From Modestobacter caceresii (GTDB lineage Bacteria; Actinomycetota; Actinomycetes; Mycobacteriales; Geodermatophilaceae): DNA of 43,729 nt. Below the pieces are notes generated by a model, which worked only from the letters and a program-made list of their open reading frames with translations, had not been told where the DNA came from and did not search any database. The stretch is taken from NCBI RefSeq assembly GCF_000761485.1, contig NZ_JPMX01000091.1, positions 217,129-260,857 on the forward strand, read 5' to 3'. The position numbers and the translations under genes were made by a program. Below are positions 1 through 9,743 of this stretch, one piece after another. Numbering within the stretch: position 1 is the first letter of the stretch; the number at the start of each line of letters is the position of its first letter.

Positions 1-1861
1 TGCCGGGCACTGCCGTGAGGTCCTCGACCGAGGCCGCACGCAGCCGCTTGAGGGATCCGAACTGCTTCATCAGTGCCTTCCGCCGGGTGTCGCCGAGCCC
101 CGGGACGTCGTCCAGGAGCGAGACCAACATGGTGCTGGATCGCTTCTGCCGGTGGTAGGTGATCGCGAACCGGTGTGCTTCGTCGCGCACCCGCTGCAGC
201 AGGTAGAGCGCCTCGGAGGTGCGCGGCAGGATGACCGGGTCGGGGTCGTCGGGCAGCCAGACCTCCTCCATCCGCTTGGCCAGGCCGCAGACGGCGACGT
301 CGACGATGCCCAGCTCGGCCAGCGAACGGCTGGCCGCGGCCACCTGCGGGGCGCCGCCGTCGACCACCAGCAGGTTGGGCGGGTAGGCGAACCGGCGCGG
401 CCGTCCTTCCTCCGCGGCGACGCCCTGCTCGTCCCGGCGGTCCTGCTCCTCCTTGAGGTGCCGGGCGAACCGGCGGCGCACGACCTCGGCCATCGCCGCG
501 GTGTCGTCGGTGCCCTGGGCCACGGAGAAGCGCCGGTAGTCGGACTTCTTGGCCAGGCCGTCCTCGAAGACCACCATGCTGGCGACGACGTTGGTGCCCT
601 GCACGTGCGAGATGTCGATGCACTCGATCCGCAGCGGCGCCTCGGGCAGGTCCAGGGCCTCCTGGATCTCCGACAGCGCCAGCGACCGGGCGGTCAGGTC
701 GCTGGCCCGCTTCACCCGGTGCCGGGTGAAGGACTCCTTGGCGTTGCGCTCGACGGTCTCCATCAGGCTGCGCTTGTCCCCGCGCTGCGGCACCCGCAGC
801 GACACCCGGGAGCCGCGCAGCTCGCTGAGCAGCTCGGCGTAGACCTCCGCATCGTCGGGCAGCTCGGGCACGAGCACCTCGCGGGGCACGGACTCCCCCA
901 CCTCGCCGGTGCCGGTCTCCTCGTCCACCCCGCCGTAGACCTGCAGCAGGAACTGCTCGACCAGCTGGCCGGTGGTGACGTCCTCGACCTTGTCGATGAT
1001 CCAGCCGCGCTGGCCGCGCACCCGGCCACCGCGGACGTGGAACACCTGGACGGCGGCCTCCAGCTCGTCCTGCGCGAAGGCGACGACGTCGGCGTCGGTG
1101 CCGTCACCGAGGACGACGGCCTGCTTCTCCAGGGCCCGGCGCAGCGCGCCGAGGTCGTCGCGCAGCCGGGCGGCCCGCTCGTAGTTCATCTCCTCGGCGG
1201 CCTCGGTCATCTGCCGCTCGAGCCGGCGGATCATCTGCTCGGTGCGGCCGCCCATGAAGTCGCAGAAGTCGTCGACGATCTCCCGGTGCTCCTCGGCGCT
1301 GACCCGGCCGACGCAGGGCGCTGCGCACTTGCCGATGTAGCCGAGCAGGCAGGGCCGGCCGATCTGCGCCGCCCGCTTGAAGACGCCGTTGGAGCAGGTG
1401 CGGGCCGGGAAGACGCGGGTGAGCGTGTCGACCGTCTCGCGGATCGCCCAGGCGTGGGCGTAGGGGCCGAAGTACCGGACGCCCTTGCGTTTGGGGCCGC
1501 GCATGACCTGCAGCCGCGGGTACTCCTCGTTCAGCGTCACGGCGAGGCTGGGGTAGCTCTTGTCGTCCCGGTACCGGACGTTGAACCGGGGGTCGAACTC
1601 CTTGATCCAGTTGTACTCGAGCTGGAGGGCCTCGACCTCGGTGCCGACGACGGTCCACTCGACGCTCGCCGCGGTGGTGACCATCTGCCGGGTGCGCGGG
1701 TGCAGGCCCCAGACGTCGGCGAAGTAGCTGTTCAGCCGCTGCCGGAGGCTCTTGGCCTTGCCGACGTAGACGACCCGGCCGGCCGGGTCGCGGAACTTGT
1801 AGACCCCGGGGCTCTCCGGGATGCTGCCGACCGCTGGGCGGTACGTGGACGGGTCGGGCAT
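1..1861 (-). CDS. uvrC: Excinuclease ABC subunit C (UvrC), 3' end cut by window
   Basis: UvrC makes both incisions flanking a lesion after UvrA/UvrB loading in nucleotide excision repair. The 620 visible codons hold the whole layout except the extreme C-terminus. A GIY-YIG nuclease domain is at the N-terminus (GVY at 19-21, YVGKAKSLR from 32). Next comes a four-cysteine cluster of the kind that binds 4Fe-4S (C...RPC-x7-C-x3-C), then a UVR domain ([13 protein letters not shown]). The RNase-H-like second nuclease follows (ECIDISH, LLVVDGG), and the frame runs into the helix-hairpin-helix ([20 protein letters not shown]) at position 1. Family length is about 600-690 residues, so little is missing. 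The ATG at 1861 gives the canonical N-terminus and sits 7 bases after a TAACCT hexamer. In other actinobacteria rapZ-yvcK-whiA follow uvrC, so they may lie outside the window (inference). Confidence 0.97.
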   Translation of the reverse strand, partial: MPDPSTYRPAVGSIPESPGVYKFRDPAGRVVYVGKAKSLRQRLNSYFADVWGLHPRTRQMVTTAASVEWTVVGTEVEALQLEYNWIKEFDPRFNVRYRDDKSYPSLAVTLNEEYPRLQVMRGPKRKGVRYFGPYAHAWAIRETVDTLTRVFPARTCSNGVFKRAAQIGRPCLLGYIGKCAAPCVGRVSAEEHREIVDDFCDFMGGRTEQMIRRLERQMTEAAEEMNYERAARLRDDLGALRRALEKQAVVLGDGTDADVVAFAQDELEAAVQVFHVRGGRVRGQRGWIIDKVEDVTTGQLVEQFLLQVYGGVDEETGTGEVGESVPREVLVPELPDDAEVYAELLSELRGSRVSLRVPQRGDKRSLMETVERNAKESFTRHRVKRASDLTARSLALSEIQEALDLPEAPLRIECIDISHVQGTNVVASMVVFEDGLAKKSDYRRFSVAQGTDDTAAMAEVVRRRFARHLKEEQDRRDEQGVAAEEGRPRRFAYPPNLLVVDGGAPQVAAASRSLAELGIVDVAVCGLAKRMEEVWLPDDPDPVILPRTSEALYLLQRVRDEAHRFAITYHRQKRSSTMLVSLLDDVPGLGDTRRKALMKQFGSLKRLRAASVEDLTAVPG

Positions 1862-1868
1862 GCCCCCC

Positions 1869-1874
1869 AGGTTA
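1869..1874 (-). promoter_or_regulatory. -10-like TAACCT, probable leaderless promoter of uvrC
   Basis: TAACCT (TANNNT class) is followed by 7 bases and the uvrC ATG. No Shine-Dalgarno is visible beyond a run of G. The spacing matches ten other genes in this window. Confidence 0.5.
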
Positions 1875-2059
1875 GGTCCGCACACCGACACTCCGTCGGC
1901 CGCCCGACCCCCGCCGCGGGGCGTGTCCCCCATCGGCCCGCTGACCTGCACGGGACCGGCCGGGCCACCCGCCGCCCTCGCCTGTGGACGACGCCGGCAC
2001 CACTCCGGCTGCAGCTGCCAGGGTGGCCCGGTCGGTGACCGGGGACGAACGGGGTGGGC

Positions 2060-2617
2060 ATGCGTGCGACGGCGAGCAGCGAACGGGACGGCGTGGTGGT
2101 GGCCGATCGCCGGGGTGGGCACTGGCGGGTCAGCTGTCACCGCGCCGGGGTGCTGCCGTCCCCCGCGACGCCGCCGGACAGCGGTGCGGTCGGCCGGCTG
2201 CTGCTGCCGTGGGCTGCTGCGCCGGAGGCACCCCCGGCCCTGCCGCGGGCCAGTTGGGTGCTGGGCCGCTCGGCGCGCTGGCAGGGCCCGGGCGCGCCCG
2301 GCGCGAGCGAGGACCCGCTCCGGGACGAGGCGGTGGCACTCCGCGACGCGCTCGCGGTGACCGGCGGCGGGCCGGCCGCCCTGGGCCTGGTCATGTGGGC
2401 CCGGCGGGCGTGGCAGACGGGGCAGCGGGAGCGCACGCACCCGTGGCTGGTGCAGCTCTGCAGCGCCGACGGCGCTGATCGCCGGGCCACCTGGGCGGTC
2501 GCCGGCCCGGAGGCCGCCCAGGCCGCGGTGGCCGACGTCGCCGGGGCCGTGGGCGCCGGCCGGCTGCCGGAGCCGGTCGGCGCACGACTGCTCGACGTCC
2601 GCGACGATCGGCGCTGA
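2060..2617 (+). CDS. Hypothetical protein, ~186 residues, divergent from uvrC
   Basis: I do not recognise this protein. Codon use is clearly coding, with third positions almost all G or C. The product is Ala/Gly/Arg-rich, with an N-terminal stretch that looks like a small beta-rich domain and a more helical C-terminal half ([34 protein letters not shown]). There is no signal peptide, membrane helix, metal motif or Walker motif. It is transcribed away from uvrC and ends in front of a small hairpin, converging on the downstream hydrolase. The ATG at 2060 is preferred; an in-frame GTG at 2054 would add two residues. Gene reality is likely; function is unknown. Confidence 0.7.
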   Translation: MRATASSERDGVVVADRRGGHWRVSCHRAGVLPSPATPPDSGAVGRLLLPWAAAPEAPPALPRASWVLGRSARWQGPGAPGASEDPLRDEAVALRDALAVTGGGPAALGLVMWARRAWQTGQRERTHPWLVQLCSADGADRRATWAVAGPEAAQAAVADVAGAVGAGRLPEPVGARLLDVRDDRR

Positions 2618-2624
2618 CCGCCGC

Positions 2625-2640
2625 GCCGCCCTCGGGCGGC
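2625..2640. terminator. Short GC hairpin between convergent genes
   Basis: GCCGCC-CTCG-GGCGGC forms a 6-bp stem with a tetraloop directly after the stop at 2617. There is no T tract. It could end transcripts from either side. Confidence 0.4.
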
Positions 2641-2660
2641 ACTGCCGTCAGACCGGAGCC

Positions 2661-2708
2661 GCCAGCTCCAGGGCGGGCGCCGGTGGCCGGGGCGGCCAGC
2701 TCCAGGGC
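2661..2708. repeat. 14-bp direct repeat
   Basis: GCCAGCTCCAGGGC occurs at 2661-2674 and again at 2695-2708, in the short gap between two convergent genes. No function is apparent. Confidence 0.6.
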
Positions 2709-2734
2709 CGGAGCCGGGTGTCGGAGCGGCGGGC

Positions 2735-3655
2735 TCAGCCGGCCAGACGGTCGTCCAGCCAGCCGAGCAGGTCGGCGACGACCTCGTCGCGGTTGGTCTC
2801 GTTGAAGACCTCGTGCCGCGCCTCGGGGTAGACCCGCTGGTCGACCGGCAGACCGCGTTCCCGGAGCAGCCCGGCCAGGGCGGTGACCTGCTCGGCGTCC
2901 CGGCCGCCGACCGGGTCGTGCTGCCCGGACAGCAGCAGCACCGGCAGGGCTGCGGGCAGTGCGGCGACCCCCTGCGGGCTGGCCGCGCGGACCGACATGC
3001 CGAAGACCCCGGCCGCGTACCCGTGGGTCAGCGGCACCTGGTCGCCGGCGAGCGGGTCGGCCAGGTAGGCGTCCACCTCGGCCGGGTCACGGGACAGCCA
3101 GTCGTAGGGGGTGCGGGCCGGCTCGAACGGCTCGTTGAAGGCGCCGAGGGCGTCCAGCGGCTGGTCCCCCAGCCCGGCAGCCACGGCACCGTCCAGGGCG
3201 GACACCGTCTCGGCCAGCTCCGGCGACACCCCGATCGGTCCGGACAGCACCAGCCCGCTCAGCCCCGCGCCGTCCCGCTCGGCGCTGGCCAGCGCGATCA
3301 CCGAGCCCATCGAGTGGCCCAGCAGCACCCGTGGCGGGCCCGGGTGCTCCTCGGCGGCGAGCCGGTGCAGGGCCTCGACGTCGTCGAGGACGCCGTCGGC
3401 GCCGGGCACCCCGAACCGACCGGGGCCGGTGACCTCGGCGGTCCGGCCGTGCCCGCGCAGGTCCATCGCGTAGACGGCCAGGCCCCGCTCGGTGAGCGCA
3501 CCGGCCAGCCGCTCGTAGCGGCCGGAGTGCTCGGAGGCGCCGTGGACCAGCTGCAGGGTGCCCCGGACCTCGCCGGCGGGCAGCCAGCATCGGTAGGGGA
3601 CGTCCACCCCGTCGGGGCGCGGGAGCACGGGCAGGTCGCCGGACGTCGTCGTCAC
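2735..3655 (-). CDS. Alpha/beta hydrolase, monoacylglycerol-lipase/S33 type
   Basis: This is a serine hydrolase of the 'lysophospholipase / serine aminopeptidase S33' family, 306 residues, near the usual length. The nucleophile elbow GHSMGS places the catalytic Ser at about 115. The acid lies in SGQHDPVG and the catalytic His in ARHEVFNE. An oxyanion-type VHGASEHSGRYE motif sits at 38-49, and DLRGHGRT follows strand 4. All three catalytic residues are present, so an active esterase or lipase is expected; the substrate (monoglyceride or lysophospholipid) is inferred from the family. The GTG at 3655 is chosen because GAGAGGA lies about 8 bases upstream and the product then begins where the family does. 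The open frame continues upstream in the same phase through antisense-free uvrA sequence, but that is not a fusion. It lies 56 bases downstream of uvrA on the same strand, with a hairpin between. Confidence 0.9.
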   Translation of the reverse strand: MTTTSGDLPVLPRPDGVDVPYRCWLPAGEVRGTLQLVHGASEHSGRYERLAGALTERGLAVYAMDLRGHGRTAEVTGPGRFGVPGADGVLDDVEALHRLAAEEHPGPPRVLLGHSMGSVIALASAERDGAGLSGLVLSGPIGVSPELAETVSALDGAVAAGLGDQPLDALGAFNEPFEPARTPYDWLSRDPAEVDAYLADPLAGDQVPLTHGYAAGVFGMSVRAASPQGVAALPAALPVLLLSGQHDPVGGRDAEQVTALAGLLRERGLPVDQRVYPEARHEVFNETNRDEVVADLLGWLDDRLAG

Positions 3656-3678
3656 GGTGGGTCCTCTCGTTCGGGGGC

Positions 3679-3706
3679 GCACGAGGCGGCCGCAACCGCC
3701 CCGTGC
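3679..3706 (-). terminator. Hairpin just after uvrA
   Basis: GCACG-A-GGCGG, a six-base loop, then CCGCC-C-CGTGC make a 10-bp stem with one mismatch, 6 bases past the uvrA stop. No T run is seen. It may limit read-through into the hydrolase gene. Confidence 0.45.
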
Positions 3707-3711
3707 ACCGG

Positions 3712-6606
3712 TCAGCTGGCCTTCTTGCGGGCCTTCTTCTTCGGGCCTGCGGCCACCGCCGCGACGGCCTCCGGATCGAGGATCTTGGCGAGGAACCTGC
3801 CGGTGTGGCTCTCCGGGACCGAGGCGACGAGCTCCGGCGGCCCCTCGGCCACGACCACGCCGCCGCGGAAGCCACCTTCCGGCCCCATGTCGATCAACCA
3901 GTCGGCGCTCTTGATCACGTCGAGGTTGTGCTCGATGACGATGACCGAGTTGCCCTTGTCGACCAGCCCCTGGATGACCTGCAGCAGCTTGTTGATGTCC
4001 TCGAAGTGCAGCCCGGTGGTGGGCTCGTCGAGGACGTAGATCGTGCGGCCGTTGGAGCGCTTCTGCAGCTCGCTGGCGAGCTTGACCCGCTGCGCCTCGC
4101 CACCGGAGAGCGTGGTGGCCGGCTGGCCGAGCCGGACGTAGCCGAGGCCGACGTCGGTGAGGGTGCGCATGTAGCGGGCGATCGCCGGGATGGCCGCGAA
4201 GAACTCGGCGGCCTCCTCGATCGGCATGTTGAGCACCTCGGCCACGGTCTTGCCCTTGTAGTGCACCTCGAGGGTCTCCCGGTTGAACCGGGCGCCCTTG
4301 CAGACCTCGCAGGGCACGTAGACGTCGGGCAGGAAGTTCATCTCGATCTTCAGCGTCCCGTCGCCGGAGCACGCCTCGCACCGGCCGCCCTTGACGTTGA
4401 AGGAGAACCGGCCGGGCTGGTAGCCGCGGACCTTCGCCTCCGACGTGCTGGCGAACAGCTTGCGGACGTGGTCCCAGACCCCGGTGTAGGTGGCCGGGTT
4501 CGACCGCGGGGTGCGCCCGATCGGCGACTGGTCGACGCCGACGACCTTGTCCAGCTGGTCCAGGCCGGTGATGGTGCGGTGCCGGCCGGGCACCATCCGC
4601 GCGCGGTTCAGCTCGTTGGCCAGGGTCGTGTAGAGGATGTCGTTGACCAGGCTGGACTTGCCCGAGCCGGAGACGCCGGTGACGGCGACCAGCATGCCCA
4701 GCGGGAACGCCACGTCGATCCCGCGCAGGGTGTTCTCCCGGGCGCCCTTGACGACCAGCTCCCGGCCCGGCGTCCGCTCGCGCCGGATCTTCGGGATGGG
4801 GGTCTCCCGGCGGCCGGACAGGTACGCACCGGTGATCGACCGCTCGCTGGCGAGGAGGTCCTCGTAGGTGCCGCTGACCACCACCTCGCCACCGTGCTCG
4901 CCGGCGCCGGGACCGATGTCGACGATCCAGTCGGCCTGCTTGATGGTGTCCTCGTCGTGCTCGACGACGATCAGCGTGTTGCCCATGTCGCGCAGCCGGA
5001 CCAGCGTCTCGATCAGCCGGACGTTGTCGCGCTGGTGCAGTCCGATCGACGGCTCGTCGAGCACGTAGAGGACGCCGACCAGCCCGGAGCCGATCTGGGT
5101 GGCCAGCCGGATGCGCTGCGCCTCCCCACCGGCCAGCGTGGCGGCCGGACGGTCCAGGGACAGGTAGTCCAGCCCGACGGAGACGAGGAAGGAGAGCCGG
5201 GCCTGGATCTCCCGGAGCACCTGGACGGCGATGGCCCGCTCGCGCTCGCCGAGCTCCAGGGCGTTGAGCCACTCGGAGGCCTCGCCGATGGACAGCCCGG
5301 TGACCTCGGCGATCGACCGGCCCATCATCTTGACGGCGAGGATCTCCGGCTTGAGCCGGGTGCCGTGGCAGATCGGGCAGGGCACGTCGCGCATGTAGCC
5401 CTCGTACTTGTCCTTCATGAACTCGCTGTCGGTGTTCTCGTGGCGGCGCTCGAGGAAGGGCAGCACGCCCTCGAAGGCGGCGTAGTAGCTGCGCTCGCGG
5501 CCGTAGCGGTTCTTGTACTTCACGTGGACCTGGTCCGGGGACCCGTGCAGGACCGACTTCTGGACCTTCGCGGGGAGCTCCTCCCACGGGGTGTTCATCG
5601 AGAAGCCGTTCATGTCGGCCAGCCCGCCGAGCAGCCGCTGGAAGTACTCGTTGCTCATCGAGCCGGCCCACGGGGCGATGGCGCCCTCGGCCAGGCTCTT
5701 GCCCGGGTCAGGGACGACGAGGTCGGGGTCGACCTCCTTGCGGGTGCCGATGCCGGTGCACTCCGGGCACGCGCCGAACGGCGAGTTGAACGAGAACGAC
5801 CGCGGCTCGAGTGCCTCGAAGGACAGCCCGTCGTCGATGCAGGCCAGGTGCTCGGAGAAGGTGCGCTCCCGGTGTGCGTCGTCCTCGGGGAGGTCGACGA
5901 AGTCGAGCACCACCAGGCCACCGGCGAGCCCGAGCGCGGTCTCGACCGAGTCGGTCAGCCGCCGCTTGGCGCTCTCCTTGACCGTCAGCCGGTCGACGAT
6001 CACCTCGATCGTGTGCTTCTCCTGCTTCTTGAGCGTCGGCGGCTCGGTCAGCGGGTGGATGGTGCCGTCGACCCGCACCCGGGAGAAGCCCTGGGTCTGC
6101 AGCGAGCTGAACAGGTCGACGTACTCGCCCTTGCGCGCCCGTACGACCGGTGCCAGCACCTGGAACCGGGTGCCCTCCTCCATGGCGAGCACCTGGTCGA
6201 CGATCTGCTGCGGCGTCTGCCGCGAGATCGGCTTCCCGCAGTTGGGGCAGTGCGGCTGACCGGCCCGGGCGTACAGCAGCCGCAGGTAGTCGTAGACCTC
6301 GGTGATCGTGCCGACCGTCGACCGCGGGTTGCGGTTGGTCGACTTCTGGTCGATCGACACCGCCGGGGACAGGCCCTCGATGAAGTCGACGTCGGGCTTG
6401 TCCATCTGGCCGAGGAACTGGCGGGCGTAGGCCGACAGCGACTCGACGTAGCGGCGCTGCCCCTCGGCGAAGATCGTGTCGAAGGCCAGGCTGGACTTGC
6501 CCGAGCCGGATAGCCCCGTGAACACGATCATCGCGTCGCGGGGCAGGTCGAGGTGGACGTCCTTGAGGTTGTGCTCTCGGGCGCCGCGGACGACGAGCCG
6601 GTCCAT
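3712..6606 (-). CDS. uvrA: Excinuclease ABC subunit A (UvrA)
   Basis: UvrA is the damage-recognition ATPase that dimerises and delivers UvrB to lesions. The product has 964 residues, the normal size. Walker A of the first ABC half is at 31-38 (GLSGSGKS), followed by the signature [26 protein letters not shown] cysteine pair marks the first zinc site. Half-one signature and Walker B appear as [13 protein letters not shown] and [17 protein letters not shown]. The second half has [10 protein letters not shown], the zinc finger CEACSGDG...CEVCKG and [12 protein letters not shown]. The half-one signature has Ala where many UvrAs have Ser (TLAGG against TLSGG); this looks tolerable rather than inactivating. 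The ATG at 6606 gives the canonical start [15 protein letters not shown]; the frame stays open about 400 bases further upstream but without family similarity. No LexA box was found in the 185 bases upstream. Confidence 0.98.
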   Translation of the reverse strand: MDRLVVRGAREHNLKDVHLDLPRDAMIVFTGLSGSGKSSLAFDTIFAEGQRRYVESLSAYARQFLGQMDKPDVDFIEGLSPAVSIDQKSTNRNPRSTVGTITEVYDYLRLLYARAGQPHCPNCGKPISRQTPQQIVDQVLAMEEGTRFQVLAPVVRARKGEYVDLFSSLQTQGFSRVRVDGTIHPLTEPPTLKKQEKHTIEVIVDRLTVKESAKRRLTDSVETALGLAGGLVVLDFVDLPEDDAHRERTFSEHLACIDDGLSFEALEPRSFSFNSPFGACPECTGIGTRKEVDPDLVVPDPGKSLAEGAIAPWAGSMSNEYFQRLLGGLADMNGFSMNTPWEELPAKVQKSVLHGSPDQVHVKYKNRYGRERSYYAAFEGVLPFLERRHENTDSEFMKDKYEGYMRDVPCPICHGTRLKPEILAVKMMGRSIAEVTGLSIGEASEWLNALELGERERAIAVQVLREIQARLSFLVSVGLDYLSLDRPAATLAGGEAQRIRLATQIGSGLVGVLYVLDEPSIGLHQRDNVRLIETLVRLRDMGNTLIVVEHDEDTIKQADWIVDIGPGAGEHGGEVVVSGTYEDLLASERSITGAYLSGRRETPIPKIRRERTPGRELVVKGARENTLRGIDVAFPLGMLVAVTGVSGSGKSSLVNDILYTTLANELNRARMVPGRHRTITGLDQLDKVVGVDQSPIGRTPRSNPATYTGVWDHVRKLFASTSEAKVRGYQPGRFSFNVKGGRCEACSGDGTLKIEMNFLPDVYVPCEVCKGARFNRETLEVHYKGKTVAEVLNMPIEEAAEFFAAIPAIARYMRTLTDVGLGYVRLGQPATTLSGGEAQRVKLASELQKRSNGRTIYVLDEPTTGLHFEDINKLLQVIQGLVDKGNSVIVIEHNLDVIKSADWLIDMGPEGGFRGGVVVAEGPPELVASVPESHTGRFLAKILDPEAVAAVAAGPKKKARKKAS

Positions 6607-6791
6607 GTGATCCCTGTCGGTCGCAGTGGTTCGGTGCTGGTCCGTTCGCGGGGCGGCGGGGACCAGTGGTGCAGTGCGGAGCTCGAGGCCGGTGAGGTGC
6701 ATCGCCCAGTGGAACGGTGGCCCGACAGGCGGGCTTCCCGGCGCGGGTGTCGGCTGGGTCTCCCCCGCCCGCGCTGGGCGACGCTGCCCGG

Positions 6792-8246
6792 TCAGCCGGC
6801 GGGGCCGCCGACCCGTCCGGCCGGGTCGAAGACCGGCGCGTGCCGGCGCCAGGGCAGCCGGTCTTCGAGCTCCCCGGCCAGCCAGAGTAGCCGCGTCTCG
6901 GCCCCGGCCGGGCCGACGAACTGGACGGAGCTGGGCAGCCCGTCCCGCCCCGGGCCGGCCGGCAGGACGAGCGCCGGCAGACCCGCCACGTTCCAGGCCG
7001 ACGTCCACGGCGCCCAGCGGGCGTTGGCCGTGATGTTGGCCAGGAAGCCCCGCTCGTGCCAGGGCCGGGCGGCGAGCGGCGGACCGGAGACGACCGGGCT
7101 GAGCAGGACGTCGACGTCGGAGAAGAAGTCGGCCATCCGGGCCCGGAACGCCGCCGCCGTCTGCGGCCGGACGAGGCCGGCCCGGCGCACCCAGCGGCCC
7201 AGCCGGGCGTGGGTGCGGCTACGCGGCTCCAGGGCCTGGCGGTCGAGCCCGAGGGCCTCGGCGTCGGAGTCCGCGCCGGCCAGCCACCGGGTGATGGTGC
7301 CCAGCGCCGCAGCCGGGGTGATCAGCGGCTCCTTCTCGACCACGACGTGCCCGGCGGCCCGCAGTTCGGCGACCACGGCGTCCAGCGCAGCGCGGCCGGC
7401 GGCGTCCAGCCGGACGCCGGGCACGGGCGACCGGGTCGACACCGCGATCCGCAGCGGGCCGACCGGGGCCGCCGGCTGGGCCGACTCGGTGCCGGCCAAC
7501 ACGGCGAAGCCGACGGCCAGGTCGGCGACGGTGGTGGCCAGCACACCGTTCTCCGCCATGCCGGACCAGCTGTCGGCACCGATCTGGGCCGGGACCACGC
7601 CGGAGCCGGGCTTGAGGGTGACCAGCCCGCAGGCGGCGGCGGGCAGTCGGAGTGAGCCCATGCCGTCGTTGCCCTGGGCCAGCGGGACGACGCCGGCGGA
7701 GACCGCGGCGGCGCTGCCCCCGGAGGAGCCGGCGGCCGAGCGTGCGGTGTCCCACGGGTTGCGGGTGACCGTGCCCGGACCGTCGGTGGCGCAGTACAGG
7801 CAGAGCTCGGGCACCCGCGTGATGCCGACGACGACCGCCCCCGCGGCCCGCAGCCGGGCCACCACCGGGTGGTCGGCGCTCGCCGGCGCCGGCAGGTGGG
7901 CCGACGACCCGTCCGTGGCCACCTCGCCGGCCACCGCGACGTTGTCCTTGACCGCGATCGGGACACCGGCCAGCGGCAGCCGGGCCCGGTCGGGACGGGC
8001 GTCGACGGCGGCGGCCTCGGCCAGCGCGGCTCCGGTGCGGACGACCCGGAACGCCCCGATCCGCGCCTCCACCGCGGCCAGGTGCCGCAGATGGGCACGG
8101 ACGACGCCGACCGCGGAGAGCTCACCGGCGCGGACCCTGGCGGCCAGCTCGGTCGCCGGGAGACCGACCACCCCGTCGAGCGTCGGCTCCCCGGAACCCG
8201 CCGCGGCCGGCGCGCCGGAGGGCCCGGAATCTGCACTAGCGTCCAT
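6792..8246 (-). CDS. Amidase signature (AS) family hydrolase
   Basis: This is a member of the amidase-signature family, 484 residues. The Ser-cisSer-Lys triad is visible: Lys in [10 protein letters not shown], the Gly/Ser-rich core [14 protein letters not shown], and the nucleophile region [17 protein letters not shown]. That last stretch departs from the usual G-x-D-x-G-G-S by carrying Met for one Gly. A C-terminal [22 protein letters not shown] segment also fits. The substrate is not predictable; GatA is unlikely because no gatB/gatC are near. The ATG at 8246 is taken as the start because TAGGTT lies exactly 7 bases upstream (leaderless pattern). A GTG at 8270 would add 8 residues but would overlap that hexamer. 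It lies upstream of uvrA on the same strand, with a 185-base gap. Confidence 0.92.
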   Translation of the reverse strand: MDASADSGPSGAPAAAGSGEPTLDGVVGLPATELAARVRAGELSAVGVVRAHLRHLAAVEARIGAFRVVRTGAALAEAAAVDARPDRARLPLAGVPIAVKDNVAVAGEVATDGSSAHLPAPASADHPVVARLRAAGAVVVGITRVPELCLYCATDGPGTVTRNPWDTARSAAGSSGGSAAAVSAGVVPLAQGNDGMGSLRLPAAACGLVTLKPGSGVVPAQIGADSWSGMAENGVLATTVADLAVGFAVLAGTESAQPAAPVGPLRIAVSTRSPVPGVRLDAAGRAALDAVVAELRAAGHVVVEKEPLITPAAALGTITRWLAGADSDAEALGLDRQALEPRSRTHARLGRWVRRAGLVRPQTAAAFRARMADFFSDVDVLLSPVVSGPPLAARPWHERGFLANITANARWAPWTSAWNVAGLPALVLPAGPGRDGLPSSVQFVGPAGAETRLLWLAGELEDRLPWRRHAPVFDPAGRVGGPAG

Positions 8247-8253
8247 GCCGACG

Positions 8254-8259
8254 AACCTA
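8254..8259 (-). promoter_or_regulatory. -10-like TAGGTT, probable leaderless promoter of the amidase gene
   Basis: TAGGTT, 7 bases, then ATG on the minus strand; no Shine-Dalgarno is visible. Confidence 0.5.
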
Positions 8260-8293
8260 GACGGCGGCACCGACAGTCTCAGACGGGAGCGCG

Positions 8294-8962
8294 ATGAGCG
8301 GGCAGACGTACACCGGGGACGTGCAGGTCGGTGGCCCCGCCGACGTCCGCGAGCTCCCGGGGCTGACCATCCGGAAGCTGGCCGTCAGCGAGATGGCGAA
8401 CAACGTCTACCTGCTCACCAGCACGGCCAGCGGGGAGTCGCTGCTGGTCGACGCGGCGGCCGAGCCGGCGGCGCTGCTGGAGCTGATCGGCGACGCCGAC
8501 GTCCGCACGGTGGTGACCACGCACGGCCACTGGGACCACCACCGGGCACTCCCGGAGGTGGTGCAGGCGACCGGCGCGGAGACCGTCGCGCACCCTGCCG
8601 ACGCAGCCGACCTGCCGGTGCCGGTCACCCGCCCGGTCTCCCACGGCGACACCGTCCCCGTGGGCGACCAGACCCTCGCGGTGGTGCACCTGCGCGGGCA
8701 CACGCCGGGCAGCATCGCGCTGGTCTGGCGCGGCCCCGAGGGCGCCGGCACGCACGTCTTCACCGGCGACAGCCTGTTCCCGGGCGGCGTGGGCAACACC
8801 CAGTCCGACGCCGCCCGGTTCACCAGCCTGGTCGACGACGTGGAGAGCCGGCTGTTCGCTGAGCTGCCCGACGACACCTGGGTCTACCCGGGCCACGGCG
8901 CGGACACGACGATCGGCGCCGAGCGCCCGAACCTGCCGGAGTGGCGCGCCCGCGGCTGGTGA
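8294..8962 (+). CDS. Metallo-beta-lactamase-fold hydrolase (glyoxalase II-like)
   Basis: The MBL-fold hydrolase has 222 residues. The metal-binding HxHxDH motif is THGHWDHH (H77, H79, D81, H82). A second His follows in RGHTPGS, the bridging Asp in FTGDSLF, and a last His in YPGHGADT, so both metal sites are complete. It is similar in size and style to actinobacterial glyoxalase-II-like proteins encoded beside uvrA, such as the M. tuberculosis protein next to uvrA (from memory). Thioester or lactone hydrolysis is a family expectation, not shown here. A GGGAG lies upstream of the ATG. It is divergent from the amidase gene, with only 47 bases between them. Confidence 0.92.
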   Translation: MSGQTYTGDVQVGGPADVRELPGLTIRKLAVSEMANNVYLLTSTASGESLLVDAAAEPAALLELIGDADVRTVVTTHGHWDHHRALPEVVQATGAETVAHPADAADLPVPVTRPVSHGDTVPVGDQTLAVVHLRGHTPGSIALVWRGPEGAGTHVFTGDSLFPGGVGNTQSDAARFTSLVDDVESRLFAELPDDTWVYPGHGADTTIGAERPNLPEWRARGW

Positions 8963-8997
8963 CCGGCGCAGGGCCCGGTCTCGAAGCGTTCCGGCCA

Positions 8998-9057
8998 TCG
9001 AAGAGCCCTCGTCCTCGAAGAGCCCTCGTCCTCGAAGAGCCCTAGTCCTCGAAGAGC
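8998..9057. repeat. 17-bp tandem repeat, three copies plus a partial fourth
   Basis: TCGAAGAGCCCTCGTCC at 8998-9014 is repeated at 9015-9031 (identical) and 9032-9048 (one change, CTCG to CTAG). A partial copy starts at 9049. The change in the third copy creates the minus-strand TAG stop of the small gene that starts at 9320. Confidence 0.9.
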
Positions 9058-9320
9058 TCGACGAGCTCCTCCGCCGTCCCTGCCACGTGCAGCGGCACCA
9101 CCGAGATCGACCAGTCGGGGCGGCGCTCGTCGAGGTCGACCGCGAGGTCCCAGGCCGCCCTCGCGGTGAGCGGGCCGAAGCACGCGTCGTCCCCGTCCTC
9201 CCCCACGGCGATCTCGACCAGCCAGTTGTCGGAGAGATCCGCCGCGAGCTCGTCGAAGTCGGCCTCGCTGTCCTCGTCGGGCTCCGGGAGGTCGGCCTGG
9301 ACGGGGTAGATGAGCGCCAT
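9042..9320 (-). CDS. Small acidic hypothetical protein, 92 residues
   Basis: I do not recognise this protein. It is strongly acidic (PEPDEDSEADFDELAADLSD; ELVELFED at the C-terminus) with a compact hydrophobic pattern (NWLVEIAVG, WSISVVPLHVAG), and it is probably cytosolic. Codon usage is typical of real genes here. The ATG at 9320 follows TAGCGT by 6 bases, a leaderless arrangement. The last codons and stop lie within a 17-bp tandem repeat. Without the TAG the frame would run on through further copies coding GLFEDEGLFEDEG, so the stop seems to have arisen in the repeat. Confidence 0.75.
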   Translation of the reverse strand: MALIYPVQADLPEPDEDSEADFDELAADLSDNWLVEIAVGEDGDDACFGPLTARAAWDLAVDLDERRPDWSISVVPLHVAGTAEELVELFED

Positions 9321-9326
9321 GCGGAC

Positions 9327-9332
9327 ACGCTA
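9327..9332 (-). promoter_or_regulatory. -10-like TAGCGT for the small acidic gene
   Basis: TAGCGT, 6 bases (GTCCGC), then ATG at 9320. This is the leaderless pattern. Confidence 0.5.
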
Positions 9333-9494
9333 GACCGGCTCGCGGCCCGGACCGCCCTCCTCCGCCGCCTGCTCCGGTCGCCGGGTCGTCGACGCCAGAC
9401 CGGGTAGTGCGCAACCGGAGCCGTGGACGAACGCGCCGCGGCCCGTCCGGAAGCGCCGTGTCCTTGCGGCCACCGCCCGAGCGAGGAGAGCTCC

Positions 9495-9743
9495 ATGACC
9501 ATGTCGAACAGCGACATCGCGACCGGCAAGCGCGACATCAAGTCCCACGAGACGACCAGCTTCGCCGATTTGGGCAAGGAGATGTGGGCCTACCTGACGG
9601 GCAAGGGCGCGGCGATCAACTACGAGTTCGTGGACATGACCGTCGAGGTGCCGCGGGAGACCAGCCCGGACGCACCCCGCGCCACCTGGCGGCTGAACGG
9701 GACGCTGCGCATCACCACCGCCGAGAACGCCAGCAGGGGATGA
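9495..9743 (+). CDS. Hypothetical protein, 82 residues, first of a coupled pair
   Basis: I do not recognise this protein. Its N-terminus is polar (SNSDIATGKRDIKSHETTSFADLGKEM), and a beta-rich second half has alternating hydrophobics (AINYEFVDMTVEVPRE, ATWRLNGTLRIT). There are no cysteines, no signal peptide and no membrane helix. A strong Shine-Dalgarno, GAGGAGAG, lies about 5 bases before the ATG at 9495; a second ATG at 9501 is possible. Its TGA overlaps the ATG of the next gene (ATGA), so the two are translationally coupled and probably work together. Confidence 0.75.
   Translation: MTMSNSDIATGKRDIKSHETTSFADLGKEMWAYLTGKGAAINYEFVDMTVEVPRETSPDAPRATWRLNGTLRITTAENASRG

Noticed and set aside
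152-2038. A 628-codon open frame on the plus strand across uvrC
   Set aside because: It is the complement of uvrC, open only because of very high third-position GC; low-complexity product with no domain.
2735-5671. Apparent 978-residue fusion of hydrolase with upstream sequence
   Set aside because: The upstream part is out-of-frame uvrA; the hydrolase has its own GTG and Shine-Dalgarno at 3655.
3703-6513. A 936-codon plus-strand open frame over uvrA
   Set aside because: Antisense shadow of uvrA; the uvrA product has all catalytic motifs.
6607-6791. LexA box upstream of uvrA
   Set aside because: Only direct CGAAC copies 15 bases apart; no TCGAAC-N4-GTTCGA palindrome.
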